Source of the DNA: Cherax quadricarinatus
Lineage: Eukaryota > Arthropoda > Malacostraca > Decapoda > Parastacidae
Direction: 5' to 3'
Assembly (NCBI RefSeq): GCF_038502225.1
Contig: NC_091382.1
Location: 13,170,538 to 13,234,537, forward strand
Length of the DNA: 64,000 nt
Positions 55,821-64,000 of this stretch are shown here, one piece after another. Position 1 is the stretch's first letter, and each line of letters begins with the position of its first letter. The notes under the pieces are model-generated. The model searched no databases. It was not told where the DNA came from and saw only the letters and a program-made list of their open reading frames with translations. The translations under genes and the position numbers were made by a program.

Positions 55821-56760
55821 TTAACACTCATTGAGCTGCTGTTCCAAATAATTCTGTAAACCGTACCTCCACCTCGCCTCCTCCCTTCCTTTATATTTAT
55901 AAAACCCCGCAATACCAGGTTTAGCCCTATTTTCCCACCAATCCAAAATACTCCCTACACCATCCCTTGACCTCCACAATTGTCTCCACCAGTCTCTAAA
56001 CTTTGCATTCAACACCTCACTCCTCACTAACCTCGCATTTAACTTCCAGAAACTTGAATATACCTTTACCACTCCCTCCCAATCCAGTTCTACCAAAACT
56101 GCCCTATGAACCGAAAACCCTACATCCACTGTTTTTACCCCTCCTACCCTAACTGCCTCCGTTATATAAATCCTATCTAACCTCGCTGAATGATCTCTCC
56201 TAACAAAAGTGAAATCCACTCTCCAAGCCCCACTCCCCTCCACGTCCCTCACCCCTGCATCCTGTAAAACATTGCGTAACGACCGTAACACACAACCCGC
56301 CCCCCTTGGCTCCACGTCCCCCCTTATAACACAGTTCCAGTCCCCCCCTCCATTACAGTTACTAGAGGTAAACCCCTTAAAAAATACACTAAAACGTCTC
56401 TCACAAAATCCTCTTTTACTTTGATTATATTCTCCGCTGGCATATAAACCCCAATGAAACATACTCGAGATGCTCCCCACTCACCATCCACCCTCACTAC
56501 CCTCCCCCCCCTTCTTCCCACTTTATAATACGTAAGGGACTATTTTCCTTCACAGCCACTGCCACTCCCCCTTTTAACCTAACAGACCCACTTACATACA
56601 ATTTATAACCCTTTAATGCCAAAGCACTGCCTATCTTATAATTATGTTCTTGTATAAAGCATACATCCACATTATATCTCCTCAAAAACCATTCCATCCA
56701 TACTCGTTTCACTTCATTCTTCAATCCATTTACATTTACAGTTACTATCGTGAATTATTT
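55821..56760 (-). pseudogene. Tx1-like ORF2, endonuclease
   Basis: Begins TVNVNGLKNEVKRVWMEW, continues VDVCFIQEHNYKIG (catalytic Glu), LKGGVAVAVKENSPLRI, then after a shift at the G run near 56505 RVCFIGVYMPAENI, GGDWNCVIRGDVEPRGAG (the GDWN block) and SARLDRIYITEAV with SVHRAVLVEL in place of the usual SDH. Two frameshifts and a stop at 55821 separate it from RT. The altered SDH block suggests divergence or loss of activity. Confidence 0.8.
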
Positions 56761-56769
56761 TAATAGTGG

Positions 56770-57976
56770 TGGTTTACCCTTTCTTCTTGGCACACACCCT
56801 CCTATACCGTCCTGCTGCATTGCTTCTTTCTTGACAGCTTGCTTATTCACCCCCCCCCCATATCTTCGTTAACCCTGGAACCATTAAACCCTTCATTACC
56901 CCTTCCCTCTCTCCCCTTATGACATACATCCTTTCTCCAAGATTTTACTCCTGTTCTTTGTCCTGGAGTAAGAACATCGTCCATCTCAGACGGTCCTGCA
57001 GTTCTCTTACGAGAACTCCCCTCCCCACACACCTCGTCACCTGTCTTTTCTGCCCTATGGACCTCTGCCACAACATTGTGCACATTAACATTAGTGCACA
57101 CAGTATTCCTAACCTCCTGATCTTGCTGCACTGTCGCCTGCACCAGGTTACACCCTTCATCCTCCTTACTACTTCCTCCAGCAAGCCATCCTGTTGGCCC
57201 GTACCCTCCTCATCAGACGTCGATGTCGTCTGTCCCTTATCAACTGTTAGTGTTCCACTTTCCACCATAGCCGCCTCAGCCCTATCCACTTCTTCACTCC
57301 ATCGGCAAGGATTCTTGTTTGGCCTTACTCCTTCCTCCAACGCCCCATAGCATTCCTCTGATGTAAGATCACTGGTACCTGTTCCCTCCGTCCAGCTTTT
57401 TTATAGCATTGGGCCGCCATATGTTCAAAAGAACCACATAATCTGCAAGTCTTCCGCTGCCCTGAGTAGTACACGTAGACCTGCGTCCGGAAGACCTCCA
57501 TAAGTACGTATGATGGAATTGGCTGCCTCAACGTCATTTTCAGCGTAAATGATCCCTCAGGTAGCCCCTCATAAGGTCTATTTTGCCACACCCCCATCTC
57601 AGCTGAGTGGATTTTCCCATAGCTGCTAAACACCGCCGTCACATCATACTCTGTCGCCTCAAAAGGCACGTTTCGTACTTTCACCCACGCCACATAGCTG
57701 GACACATCATGTAAGCAGACTTCCGCCATAGTGTTCACTGCTAGCCTTTTCTCTTGATATTTGTTGACTATGCTTGCGTAGAATCCTGCGTCTTTAAACT
57801 TGATGAAAATTCTCGACACACCATTTACTGCTACTCCATATAATTCTTTCGGTCGGTATTCCATATACCTCACTGATGATGGCAGGCAGTAACACCTGCA
57901 TTGTTGCTCCTGTAAGCGTTCCACGCACCAATTCCACACAAACATTGCTCACCCGGCGTCCAATGCGATCCGCCAT
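56770..57976 (-). pseudogene. Tx1-like ORF1, RRM-like domain and zinc knuckle
   Basis: ATG at 57976 (MADRIGRRVSNVCVELVRGT), with a frame change near 57860. The second frame reads GVSRIFIKFKDAGFYASIVN, VAWVKVRNVPFEATEYDVTA and VFSSYGKIHSAEMGVWQNRP, an RNA-recognition-like fold, then a CRLCGSFEHMAAQC knuckle at about 57450. Low-complexity acidic and basic C-terminal sequence follows in shifting frames to about 56850. It is an RNA-binding chaperone of the LINE RNP by analogy with other Tx1 ORF1 proteins. Confidence 0.75.
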
Positions 57977-58075
57977 GTTGTAAGCACAAAACAGGAAAAC
58001 TGCGCAGTAAACCAGTTGAATCAGGAGCCACTGCGCAGCCTGTCCGCACGGCCCAAGAGCGATGAGGACAATGTT

Positions 58076-58336
58076 AAGAATTAATCTAAGTCTGCTCGAA
58101 ATGCCTAGCCATGCTAAGTGTTCTAGTGGCCCCCTCTGTAATTAGTATTTTACTACATGTAAACCACACAATAAACAAATTCTGTAAACTCAGCATTGTA
58201 ACCCTCATAGAGAATAAACTTAGGATTTGAATTTGAATTTGAGTTGAGTGACATTGGTTGTGCATGCAGACAGTTCTCAGTTAGGTAGAGCATTTTGGGT
58301 GAGCTTAAGCCTAAATTTGTGAGGAAGATGACAAAA
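58076..58336. other. Unassigned AT-rich stretch
   Basis: Contains TTTGAATTTGAATTTGAG near 58226 and a CCTAGCCATGCTAAG block near 58105. Possibly a dispersed repeat; I cannot name it. Confidence 0.4.
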
Positions 58337-58893
58337 GTTGTGTTGTGGGCAGAGAACATGTCAAAGTTGTGTTGTGGGGAGAGAACACATCAAAGTTGTC
58401 TTGTGGACAGAGAACATGTCAAAGTTGTCTTGTGGGGAGAGAACACATCAAAGTTGTGTTGTGGACAGAGAACACATCGAAGTTGTGTTGTGGGAAGAGA
58501 ACTTGTCAAAGTTGTGTTGTGGGCAGAGAACACATCAAAGTTGTGTTGTGGGAAGAGAACTTGTCAAAGTTGTGTTGTGGGAAGAGAACATGTCAAAGTT
58601 GTGTTGTGGGAAGAGAACACATCAAAGTTGTGTTGTGGGAAGAGAAAATGTCAAAGTTGTGTTGTGGGAAGAGAACACATCAAAGTTGTGTTGTGGGAAG
58701 AGAACATGTCAAAGTTGTGTTGTGGGAAGAGAACATGTCAAAGTTGTGTTGTGGGAAGAGAACACATCAAAGTTGTGTTGTAGGAAGAGAACATCTCAAA
58801 GTTGTGTTGTGGGAAGAGAACACATCAAAGTTGTGTTGTGGGAAGAGAACATGTCAAAGTTGTGTTGTGGGCAGAGAACATGTCAAAGATGTA
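58337..58893. repeat. 29-bp minisatellite (about 19 units)
   Basis: Units TCAAAGTTGTGTTGTGGG followed by AAGAGAACACA or AAGAGAACATG, period 29 bp. ACACATC and ACATGTC junctions alternate over much of the array, giving a partial 58-bp dimer. Three overlapping open frames of over 160 codons arise because 29 shifts frame each unit. They are cysteine-rich repeats with no gene-like context. Confidence 0.93.
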
Positions 58894-59406
58894 TATTTAT
58901 TATCGTTCTTGGAACTGATCTCACACTCTGGAATCACATCATTCGCTTCTCTAGGAGTCACGCTGACCTCAGCTGATCCAAAATTAACTTAATTTGACTT
59001 GTGTGATGACAGGAGGACCTGGCACTGAAATATAAAATAAAAAAATGCTAATATAAATACCTTAGTAATAATAATGCGATCACTGAATTATCATGTGACT
59101 CTCTGAATGCACTTTATCATATATATTATTATACTCAAGCCATGGATAACTTTCAATATAAAATATACACGAATTAGTTCATTTTGAATTATATTCATAA
59201 ATTATTATTAATAATATATAAACAGCCACTTCACAGAGGAAACTAAACAGCCATTAATTCTTAATGAAAATATATTTGGATGAAATTAAATATAATTTTC
59301 TAAGCTTGACAAAATGAAATGAAAATTATTTACAAATCGATCAATCTAATTTCGAAAGTAATTATTAATGAAAATTCAAATAGACTTTAAAGAAAGGTAG
59401 AAATTA

Positions 59407-59474
<68 letters not shown>

Positions 59475-59668
59475 ATATATATAACATATATATATATATA
59501 ATATAATATAATAAATGTTCACATAGAATAAAAAATATATAGGGGGTGGTAGGAGAAGAAAATATTCAAACAGCTCCGGGGATACCCTTGAGTTTTCTCT
59601 GAGGTACGTTTATTGTCTTCTCTGAGGATGAGGGTCCCCATTCCAGCTATAGAGGTGGTACTTCCCTA

Positions 59669-59751
<83 letters not shown>
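58894..59751. repeat. AT-rich stretch with two TA microsatellites
   Basis: 59412-59466 and 59669-59747 are TA repeats. Between them 59560-59660 holds TTGAGTTTTCTCTGAGGTAC, TCTTCTCTGAGGATGAGGG and GGTGGTACTTCCCTATC, probably a dispersed repeat end. No gene is seen in 58894-59411. Confidence 0.7.
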
Positions 59752-59926
59752 GAACATAAGAACATAAGAACGAAGGAACACTGCAGAAGGCCTACTGGCC
59801 CATGCGAGGCAGGTCCAAGTCTCCTACCGGCTTAAGCCAATGCACCCAACCTAGTCAGGTCAGGTCACATTGACTTAAGGGAGGAACACGGCAACCGACC
59901 TGGTAGCCCAAGCTATCAGTTCCAAC

Positions 59927-62872
59927 TCACACCCACCCACATCTACTCATGTATTTATCCAACCTATTTTTAAAGCTACACAACGTTCTGGCCTCTATAA
60001 CGGTACTTGGGAGTTTGTTCCACTCATCCACAACTCTATTACCAAACAAGTACTTTCCTATATCCTTCCTGAATCTGAATTTTTCCAACTTAAAACCATT
60101 GCTGCGAGTCCTGTCTAGGCTAGATATTTTCAGCACACTATTTACATCCCCTTTATTTATTCCTGTCTTCCATTTATACACCTCAATCATATCCCCCCTA
60201 ATTCTACGTCTTTCTAGAGAGTGCAGTTTCAGGGCCCTTAGTCTATCCTCATAGGGAAGGTTTCTGATACATGGGATCAACTTTGTCATCCTCCTTTGTA
60301 CATTTTCCAGAGAATTTATATCCATTCTGTAATACGGTGACCAAAACTGTGCAGCATAATCTAAATGAGGCCTAACCAAGGATGTATAGAGTTGAAGAAC
60401 AACCTGAGGACTCCTACTATTTATGCTTCTTGATATGAAGCCAAGGATTCTATTAGCTTTATTGCGAACACTTATGCACTGTTGTCTTGGTTTCAGATTA
60501 CTGCTAAAAAGAACTCCTAAATCTTTTTCGCAATCCGTAATATTAAGATCTACATTATTTAGTTTATATGTGGCATGGTTATTGTCCTGTCCAACATTTA
60601 GAACTTTGCATTTGTCAATATTAAACTGCATCTGCCACTTCTCCGACCACTGCATCAGTCTGTTCAAATCTTCCTGGAGTGCTCGAATGTCCTCGTCAGA
60701 ATGAATTCGACGGCCTATTTTGGTGTCATCGGCAAACTTGCCGATGTCGCTCTTTATGCCCTCATCTATGTCGTTTATGTAGATTGTGAACAGCAGGGGG
60801 CCCAACACTGACCCCTGTGGAACACCGCTCGTGACACTTCCCCACTCTGATTTCTCCCCATTTATGCAAACTCTCTGCTGCCTATTTGTCAACCATGCCT
60901 CTATCCAGGAAAAAATTTCTCCTCCTAGTCCATGTGCTTTAATTTTCCTCAATAGTCTCTGATGTGGGACCCTGTCAAAAGCCTTACTGAAGTCCATATA
61001 CACAATATCATATTCATTACCATGATCTACCTCCTCAAATACCTTAGTGAAAAAAGTTAATAAATTCGTAAGGCAGGAACGCCCCTTTGTAAAACCATGC
61101 TGAGATTCGTTGATTAATTTATGCTTTTCAAGGTGGCTACGAACTGCCTCGGCAATTATTGATTCCATAAATTTTCCCACTATGGAGGTTAGGCTTATTG
61201 GTCTATAGTTCGAAGCTAAGGACCTGTCACCTGTTTTGAAAATAGGTATCACATTTGCCATTTTCCACTTATCTGGCACCATGCCAGTTTGTAGTGATAT
61301 GTTGAAAAGATTAGCCAAAGGTGTGCTAAGCTCCTCTTTACATTTCTTTAGAACCCTAGCATACAGTTCATCAGGGCCTGGGGATTTGTTAGGTTTTAAT
61401 TTATCTATTTGCCTAAGGACCATGTCACTTGTGACCCTAATAGTGCACAGTTTATTATCGTCCTGTTCTACATAATTTATCATTACTGGAATATCGCTGG
61501 TATCCTCCTGTGTAAAAACTGAGAGGAAGTATGTGTTAAAAATTCTACACATTTCCTTATCACTGTCAGTGAGCTGACCCGAGGAACTTTTGAGTGGGCC
61601 TATCTTGTCCCTGATCTTACTTCTGTATACCTGAAAGAATCCTTTTGGGTTAGTCTTCGATTCTCTTGCAACTTTAACCTCATAATCTCTTTTTGCTTTT
61701 CTAATTCCCTTTTTTATTTCTCTCTTTAACTGAATATATCGATTTCTCAATTGCCCCTCTCCTCTTTTGATTTGCCTATATATGCCTGTCTTTTGACCAA
61801 TCAGATATTTTAATCTATTGTTCATCCATTTAGGATCATTTTTGTTTGATCTGATTTCCCTATTTGGAACATAATTTGACTGAGCAGCTAGAACTATGCC
61901 CTGGAAAGCATCATATCGGCAACCATCACCACCTACCTGACCCTTAGTCAGGTCATTCCAGTTCAGCCCACCTAAGTAATTTTTCAGTCCTATGAAATCA
62001 GCCAAGCGAAAGTCAGGGACGGAGACTTGATTGCCATTATTAGGGGAATTCCATGATATATTAAAACTGAGTGATTTGTGATCACTTTCCCCAAGCTCAT
62101 CATTAACCTCAAGATTATTAATTAGTGTTTCCCTACTGGCAAGAACCAAGTCAAGGAGGTTATTTCCCCTAGTTGGCTCTGTCACAAACTGTTTTAAAAA
62201 ACAATCCTGGATCGTATCAAGAAAGTCACCTGACTCTAAATTTCCTGTCAAATTGCTCCAGTCAATCTGTCTATAGTTGAAATCTCCCATTAGCACAACA
62301 TTTTCGTATGTAGATGCCTTACGAATTTCGTCCCATAGAAGTTTACTGCACTCCCTATCAAGATTTGGGGCCCTGTAAATCACACCCAAAATTAGTTTTT
62401 CTCGGCCCTCGAGAAGCTGTAACCAAACAGATTCAGTGGCTGACGCTTCTAATTTAATATCTTGTCTAACACAACAATTTAAATTGTCTCTGACATACAT
62501 CGCTACTCCACCACCTTTCCTGTTGACCCTGTCAGTGTGGAATAATTTATAGCATTGTATGTGACATTCAGAGGGCATCTCTCTATCTTTCAGATTGAGC
62601 CAGGTCTCTGTTATAGCAATAATATCTATGTTTCCTGCACTTGCAATTAATCTTAGCTCATCTATCTTATTTCTTACACTCCTGCTATTAGTATAGTAAA
62701 CCTTAAGGGAGCTAGTCCCTTGCTGCCCTCTGCTGTCCCCCTTTGTTTGTTGACCTGATCTATTGTCTTTATTTATAACTTCATGCTGAATGCCTTTTAT
62801 ACATTTACTGTTTCCAACCCAAGTGTTGCAACCTGCTTGTTTCCCACACACACCCATACCTCTATCTTCCAT
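59927..62872 (-). CDS. LINE-E copy C ORF2: endonuclease plus reverse transcriptase, 981 codons
   Basis: Enzyme for target-primed reverse transcription. Endonuclease: YTNSRSVRNKID (Asn62), AITETWL (Glu89), LMGDFNYRQIDW (GDFN 196-199), GESDHKSLSF (SDH 263-265). Linker with basic KREIKKGIRKAKRDYEVKV (about 383-401). RT: NKSPGPDELYARVLKK (495-510), SNYRPISLTSIVGKFME, GFTKGRSCLTN, VYMDFSKAFDRVPH (Asp627), [20 protein letters not shown] and GKFADDTKIG (Asp715, Asp716). The C-terminal domain has ALKLHSLERRRIRGDMIEVY and a WNKLPSTVIE block. No RNase H. Intact. The start is the ATG in TGATG overlapping the ORF1 stop by one base. Confidence 0.94.
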   Translation of the reverse strand: MEDRGMGVCGKQAGCNTWVGNSKCIKGIQHEVINKDNRSGQQTKGDSRGQQGTSSLKVYYTNSRSVRNKIDELRLIASAGNIDIIAITETWLNLKDREMPSECHIQCYKLFHTDRVNRKGGGVAMYVRDNLNCCVRQDIKLEASATESVWLQLLEGREKLILGVIYRAPNLDRECSKLLWDEIRKASTYENVVLMGDFNYRQIDWSNLTGNLESGDFLDTIQDCFLKQFVTEPTRGNNLLDLVLASRETLINNLEVNDELGESDHKSLSFNISWNSPNNGNQVSVPDFRLADFIGLKNYLGGLNWNDLTKGQVGGDGCRYDAFQGIVLAAQSNYVPNREIRSNKNDPKWMNNRLKYLIGQKTGIYRQIKRGEGQLRNRYIQLKREIKKGIRKAKRDYEVKVARESKTNPKGFFQVYRSKIRDKIGPLKSSSGQLTDSDKEMCRIFNTYFLSVFTQEDTSDIPVMINYVEQDDNKLCTIRVTSDMVLRQIDKLKPNKSPGPDELYARVLKKCKEELSTPLANLFNISLQTGMVPDKWKMANVIPIFKTGDRSLASNYRPISLTSIVGKFMESIIAEAVRSHLEKHKLINESQHGFTKGRSCLTNLLTFFTKVFEEVDHGNEYDIVYMDFSKAFDRVPHQRLLRKIKAHGLGGEIFSWIEAWLTNRQQRVCINGEKSEWGSVTSGVPQGSVLGPLLFTIYINDIDEGIKSDIGKFADDTKIGRRIHSDEDIRALQEDLNRLMQWSEKWQMQFNIDKCKVLNVGQDNNHATYKLNNVDLNITDCEKDLGVLFSSNLKPRQQCISVRNKANRILGFISRSINSRSPQVVLQLYTSLVRPHLDYAAQFWSPYYRMDINSLENVQRRMTKLIPCIRNLPYEDRLRALKLHSLERRRIRGDMIEVYKWKTGINKGDVNSVLKISSLDRTRSNGFKLEKFRFRKDIGKYLFGNRVVDEWNKLPSTVIEARTLCSFKNRLDKYMSRCGWV

Positions 62873-63795
62873 CAGTTTAAAATCATAGGCATTTCACCAA
62901 TGGCCTTCTCAATCGAGTCTGCAAGTGCTACCACCCTAGCCCCAGAGAGATGTACCCCATCCCTTGCATACATATCATGTTTGCCATAAAAGTTGTTCCA
63001 GTTGTCAATGAATGGGATTGCAAGTTCCTTGCAGTATCTGTCTAGCCAGCAATTTACACCAATTGCCCTAGACAACCATTCATTTCCTACTCCCCTTCTA
63101 GGCAAGATGCTACATATGATTGGGATCCCTCCCTTAGACTTAATGAAATCTATAGCTGACCTGTACTTATCTAGCAGCTCTTCTCTCCTACCCTTCCCAA
63201 TATCATTTCCACCAGCACTGAGACAGATAATGGGCTTGTTCCCATTACCTGACATGATATTATCCAGCCTGTTGACAATGTCCCCAACACCAGCTCCAGG
63301 GAAGCACACTCTATCTCTCATCTTCTTATTCCTATTACAAAAAGCACGGTCAATATATCTTACCTGAGAGTCACCAACCACAAGAATGCGCTTACCTCCA
63401 TTAGCAGGGGCAGTAGTACCCTTACCTTCACTGGCCACTGAAGTACATTCATCCTGAAGAACAGAGAAGCGATTTCCTACCTTCAGATCTTCACTCTTAA
63501 CTTTCCTTACTCTGATGCGCCTTCCATTACTGTGAACCACTCGCCACTTGTAGCAGGTGCTGGACTGCACCTCACTGCTGGTAGCCGTTGCTACCTCCCC
63601 AACTACAGCCTCCTCACAGCGAGAGACAGACTGCACCTCACTTGAAGCCTCATTCCCCACAACTCCAGCCACCTCACACTCTCTCCCAGACCCATTGAGG
63701 TGGACCTTCAGCCTCCTAATCTCCTCCTGGAGAAGCAAGACCTCCTCCTTCAACTCTCCAACCTCAATTTTTAAAACACTGCAGAAGCAAGCCAT
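62872..63795 (-). CDS. LINE-E copy C ORF1: coiled coil plus SGNH esterase domain
   Basis: 307 codons, intact, one residue shorter than copy B (one Ser fewer near residue 51). N-terminal heptad coiled coil (residues 10-35), then the SGNH set: GDSQVRY (141-147), GAGVGD, SAGGNDIGKG and DGVHLSGARVVALAD. The late block reads GARVV where copy B reads GAGAV; this lies beyond the catalytic Asp-His pair. Acts in cis with ORF2 by position. Translation of ORF2 probably depends on termination here. Confidence 0.88.
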   Translation of the reverse strand: MACFCSVLKIEVGELKEEVLLLQEEIRRLKVHLNGSGRECEVAGVVGNEASSEVQSVSRCEEAVVGEVATATSSEVQSSTCYKWRVVHSNGRRIRVRKVKSEDLKVGNRFSVLQDECTSVASEGKGTTAPANGGKRILVVGDSQVRYIDRAFCNRNKKMRDRVCFPGAGVGDIVNRLDNIMSGNGNKPIICLSAGGNDIGKGRREELLDKYRSAIDFIKSKGGIPIICSILPRRGVGNEWLSRAIGVNCWLDRYCKELAIPFIDNWNNFYGKHDMYARDGVHLSGARVVALADSIEKAIGEMPMILN

Positions 63796-63822
63796 GCTTT
63801 GTAACCGTCCACACTAATCACA

Positions 63823-64000
63823 CTGGCCGATTCCCACCAAGGCAGGGTGGCCCGAAAAAGAAAAACTTTCACCATCATTCACTCCATCACTGTCTTGCCA
63901 GAAGGGTGCTTTACACTACAGTTTTTAAACTGCAACATTAACACCCCTCCTTCAGAGTGCAGGCACTGTACTTCCCATCTCCAGGACTCAAGTCCGGCCT
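63823..64000 (-). mobile_element. RTE-like LINE 3' end (copy 3), cut by window edge
   Basis: Reverse complement of 25955-26142 in copy 2: CCAAGGCAGGGTGGCCCGAA, TCACTGTCTTGCCAGAAGGG, then TCTCCAGGACTCAAGTCCGG. Only the 3' UTR is in the window; the coding part lies to the right. LINE-E copy C sits exactly at its 3' terminus. Confidence 0.88.

Larger units (their letters stand above)
51348..58075 (-). mobile_element. Tx1/L1-like LINE with nested retrocopy
   Basis: Minus-strand non-LTR element with two ORFs and a poly(A) end. ORF1 57976-56770, ORF2 56760-52542 (interrupted at 53632-54547), 3' UTR 52541-51348. The minus strand ends with AATAAA (51368-51373) and nine A (51348-51356). The L1-type endonuclease start (TVNVNGLKNEVKR), the RRM-like ORF1 with zinc knuckle, and the HC-rich C-terminal knuckle fit the Tx1 branch of the L1 group. 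The 5' edge near 58075 is uncertain; I found no target duplication. Confidence 0.8.
59752..63822 (-). mobile_element. LINE-E copy C, full length, both ORFs open (about 4.07 kb)
   Basis: Minus strand. The 5' edge at about 63822 (GATTAGTGTGGAC) matches copies A and B. ORF1 62872-63795, ORF2 59927-62872, 3' UTR 59752-59926 ending CCTTCGTTCTTATGTTCTTA. No stop or frameshift in either ORF and all catalytic motifs present, so this copy is a candidate source element. The 3' end abuts a TA microsatellite; the 5' end abuts the 3' end of an RTE-like LINE. Confidence 0.93.

Noticed and set aside
58295..58992. Cysteine-rich frames of 162 to 215 codons that look like secreted or zinc-binding proteins
   Set aside because: Three overlapping frames of the same 29-bp repeat; no signal peptide or gene structure.

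Overview
This is a stretch of eukaryotic, almost certainly arthropod, nuclear DNA made nearly entirely of transposable elements and tandem repeats. I see no convincing intact host gene. The dispersed repeats (ends carrying a TTTATTG..AACGTTTCGCC motif; a LINE 3' end running into TTCTTATG octamers; a short AGCGCTAAGCCACAAGG insertion) match what I remember of decapod crustacean genomes (crayfish, shrimp, lobster). That assignment is inference from memory and cannot be checked here.

Layout, left to right. 1-6.4 kb: an LTR of a Ty3/gypsy family (called G1 here), two truncated LINEs back to back, and a fold-back repeat split by an internally deleted G1 element with a clean 5-bp target duplication. 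6.4-12.8 kb: LINE endonuclease debris, a decayed copy (copy A) of a CR1-group LINE with an esterase-type ORF1 (called LINE-E here), a 41-bp minisatellite running into a 100-N assembly gap, and more LINE and protease debris. 12.8-31.2 kb: a 32-bp minisatellite cut in two by a nested stack. A solo LTR lies in the minisatellite; a TA microsatellite inside that LTR holds an RTE-like LINE and a BEL/Pao element; one BEL LTR holds a second RTE-like LINE. 31.2-33.3 kb: a 74-bp satellite block, another G1 LTR and a 58-bp minisatellite. 33.3-44.4 kb: LINE-E copy B, split by a young 6,994-bp Ty3/gypsy element with identical-length LTRs. 44.4-49.4 kb: decayed coding sequence with a 51-bp SINE-like insertion, a 24-bp minisatellite and a 46-unit 74-bp satellite with higher-order structure. 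49.4-58.1 kb: a jockey-like LINE tail to tail with a Tx1/L1-like LINE, the latter carrying a polyadenylated retrocopy. 58.1-64 kb: a 29-bp minisatellite, TA tracts, and LINE-E copy C, full length with both ORFs open, inserted beside an RTE 3' end that runs out of the window.

The most notable element is the gypsy at 36155-43148. Its integrase lies upstream of reverse transcriptase and RNase H, the order of the Gmr1 clade, and its Gag carries a SCAN-like segment. The deleted G1 element also ends its coding region at RNase H, suggesting a second family with that order. LINE-E copies B and C join ORF1 to ORF2 through a TGATG stop-start overlap, which points to coupled translation.

Limits: clade names rest on motifs read by eye. 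Boundaries without target duplications are approximate. Single-base breaks in young elements may be assembly errors.
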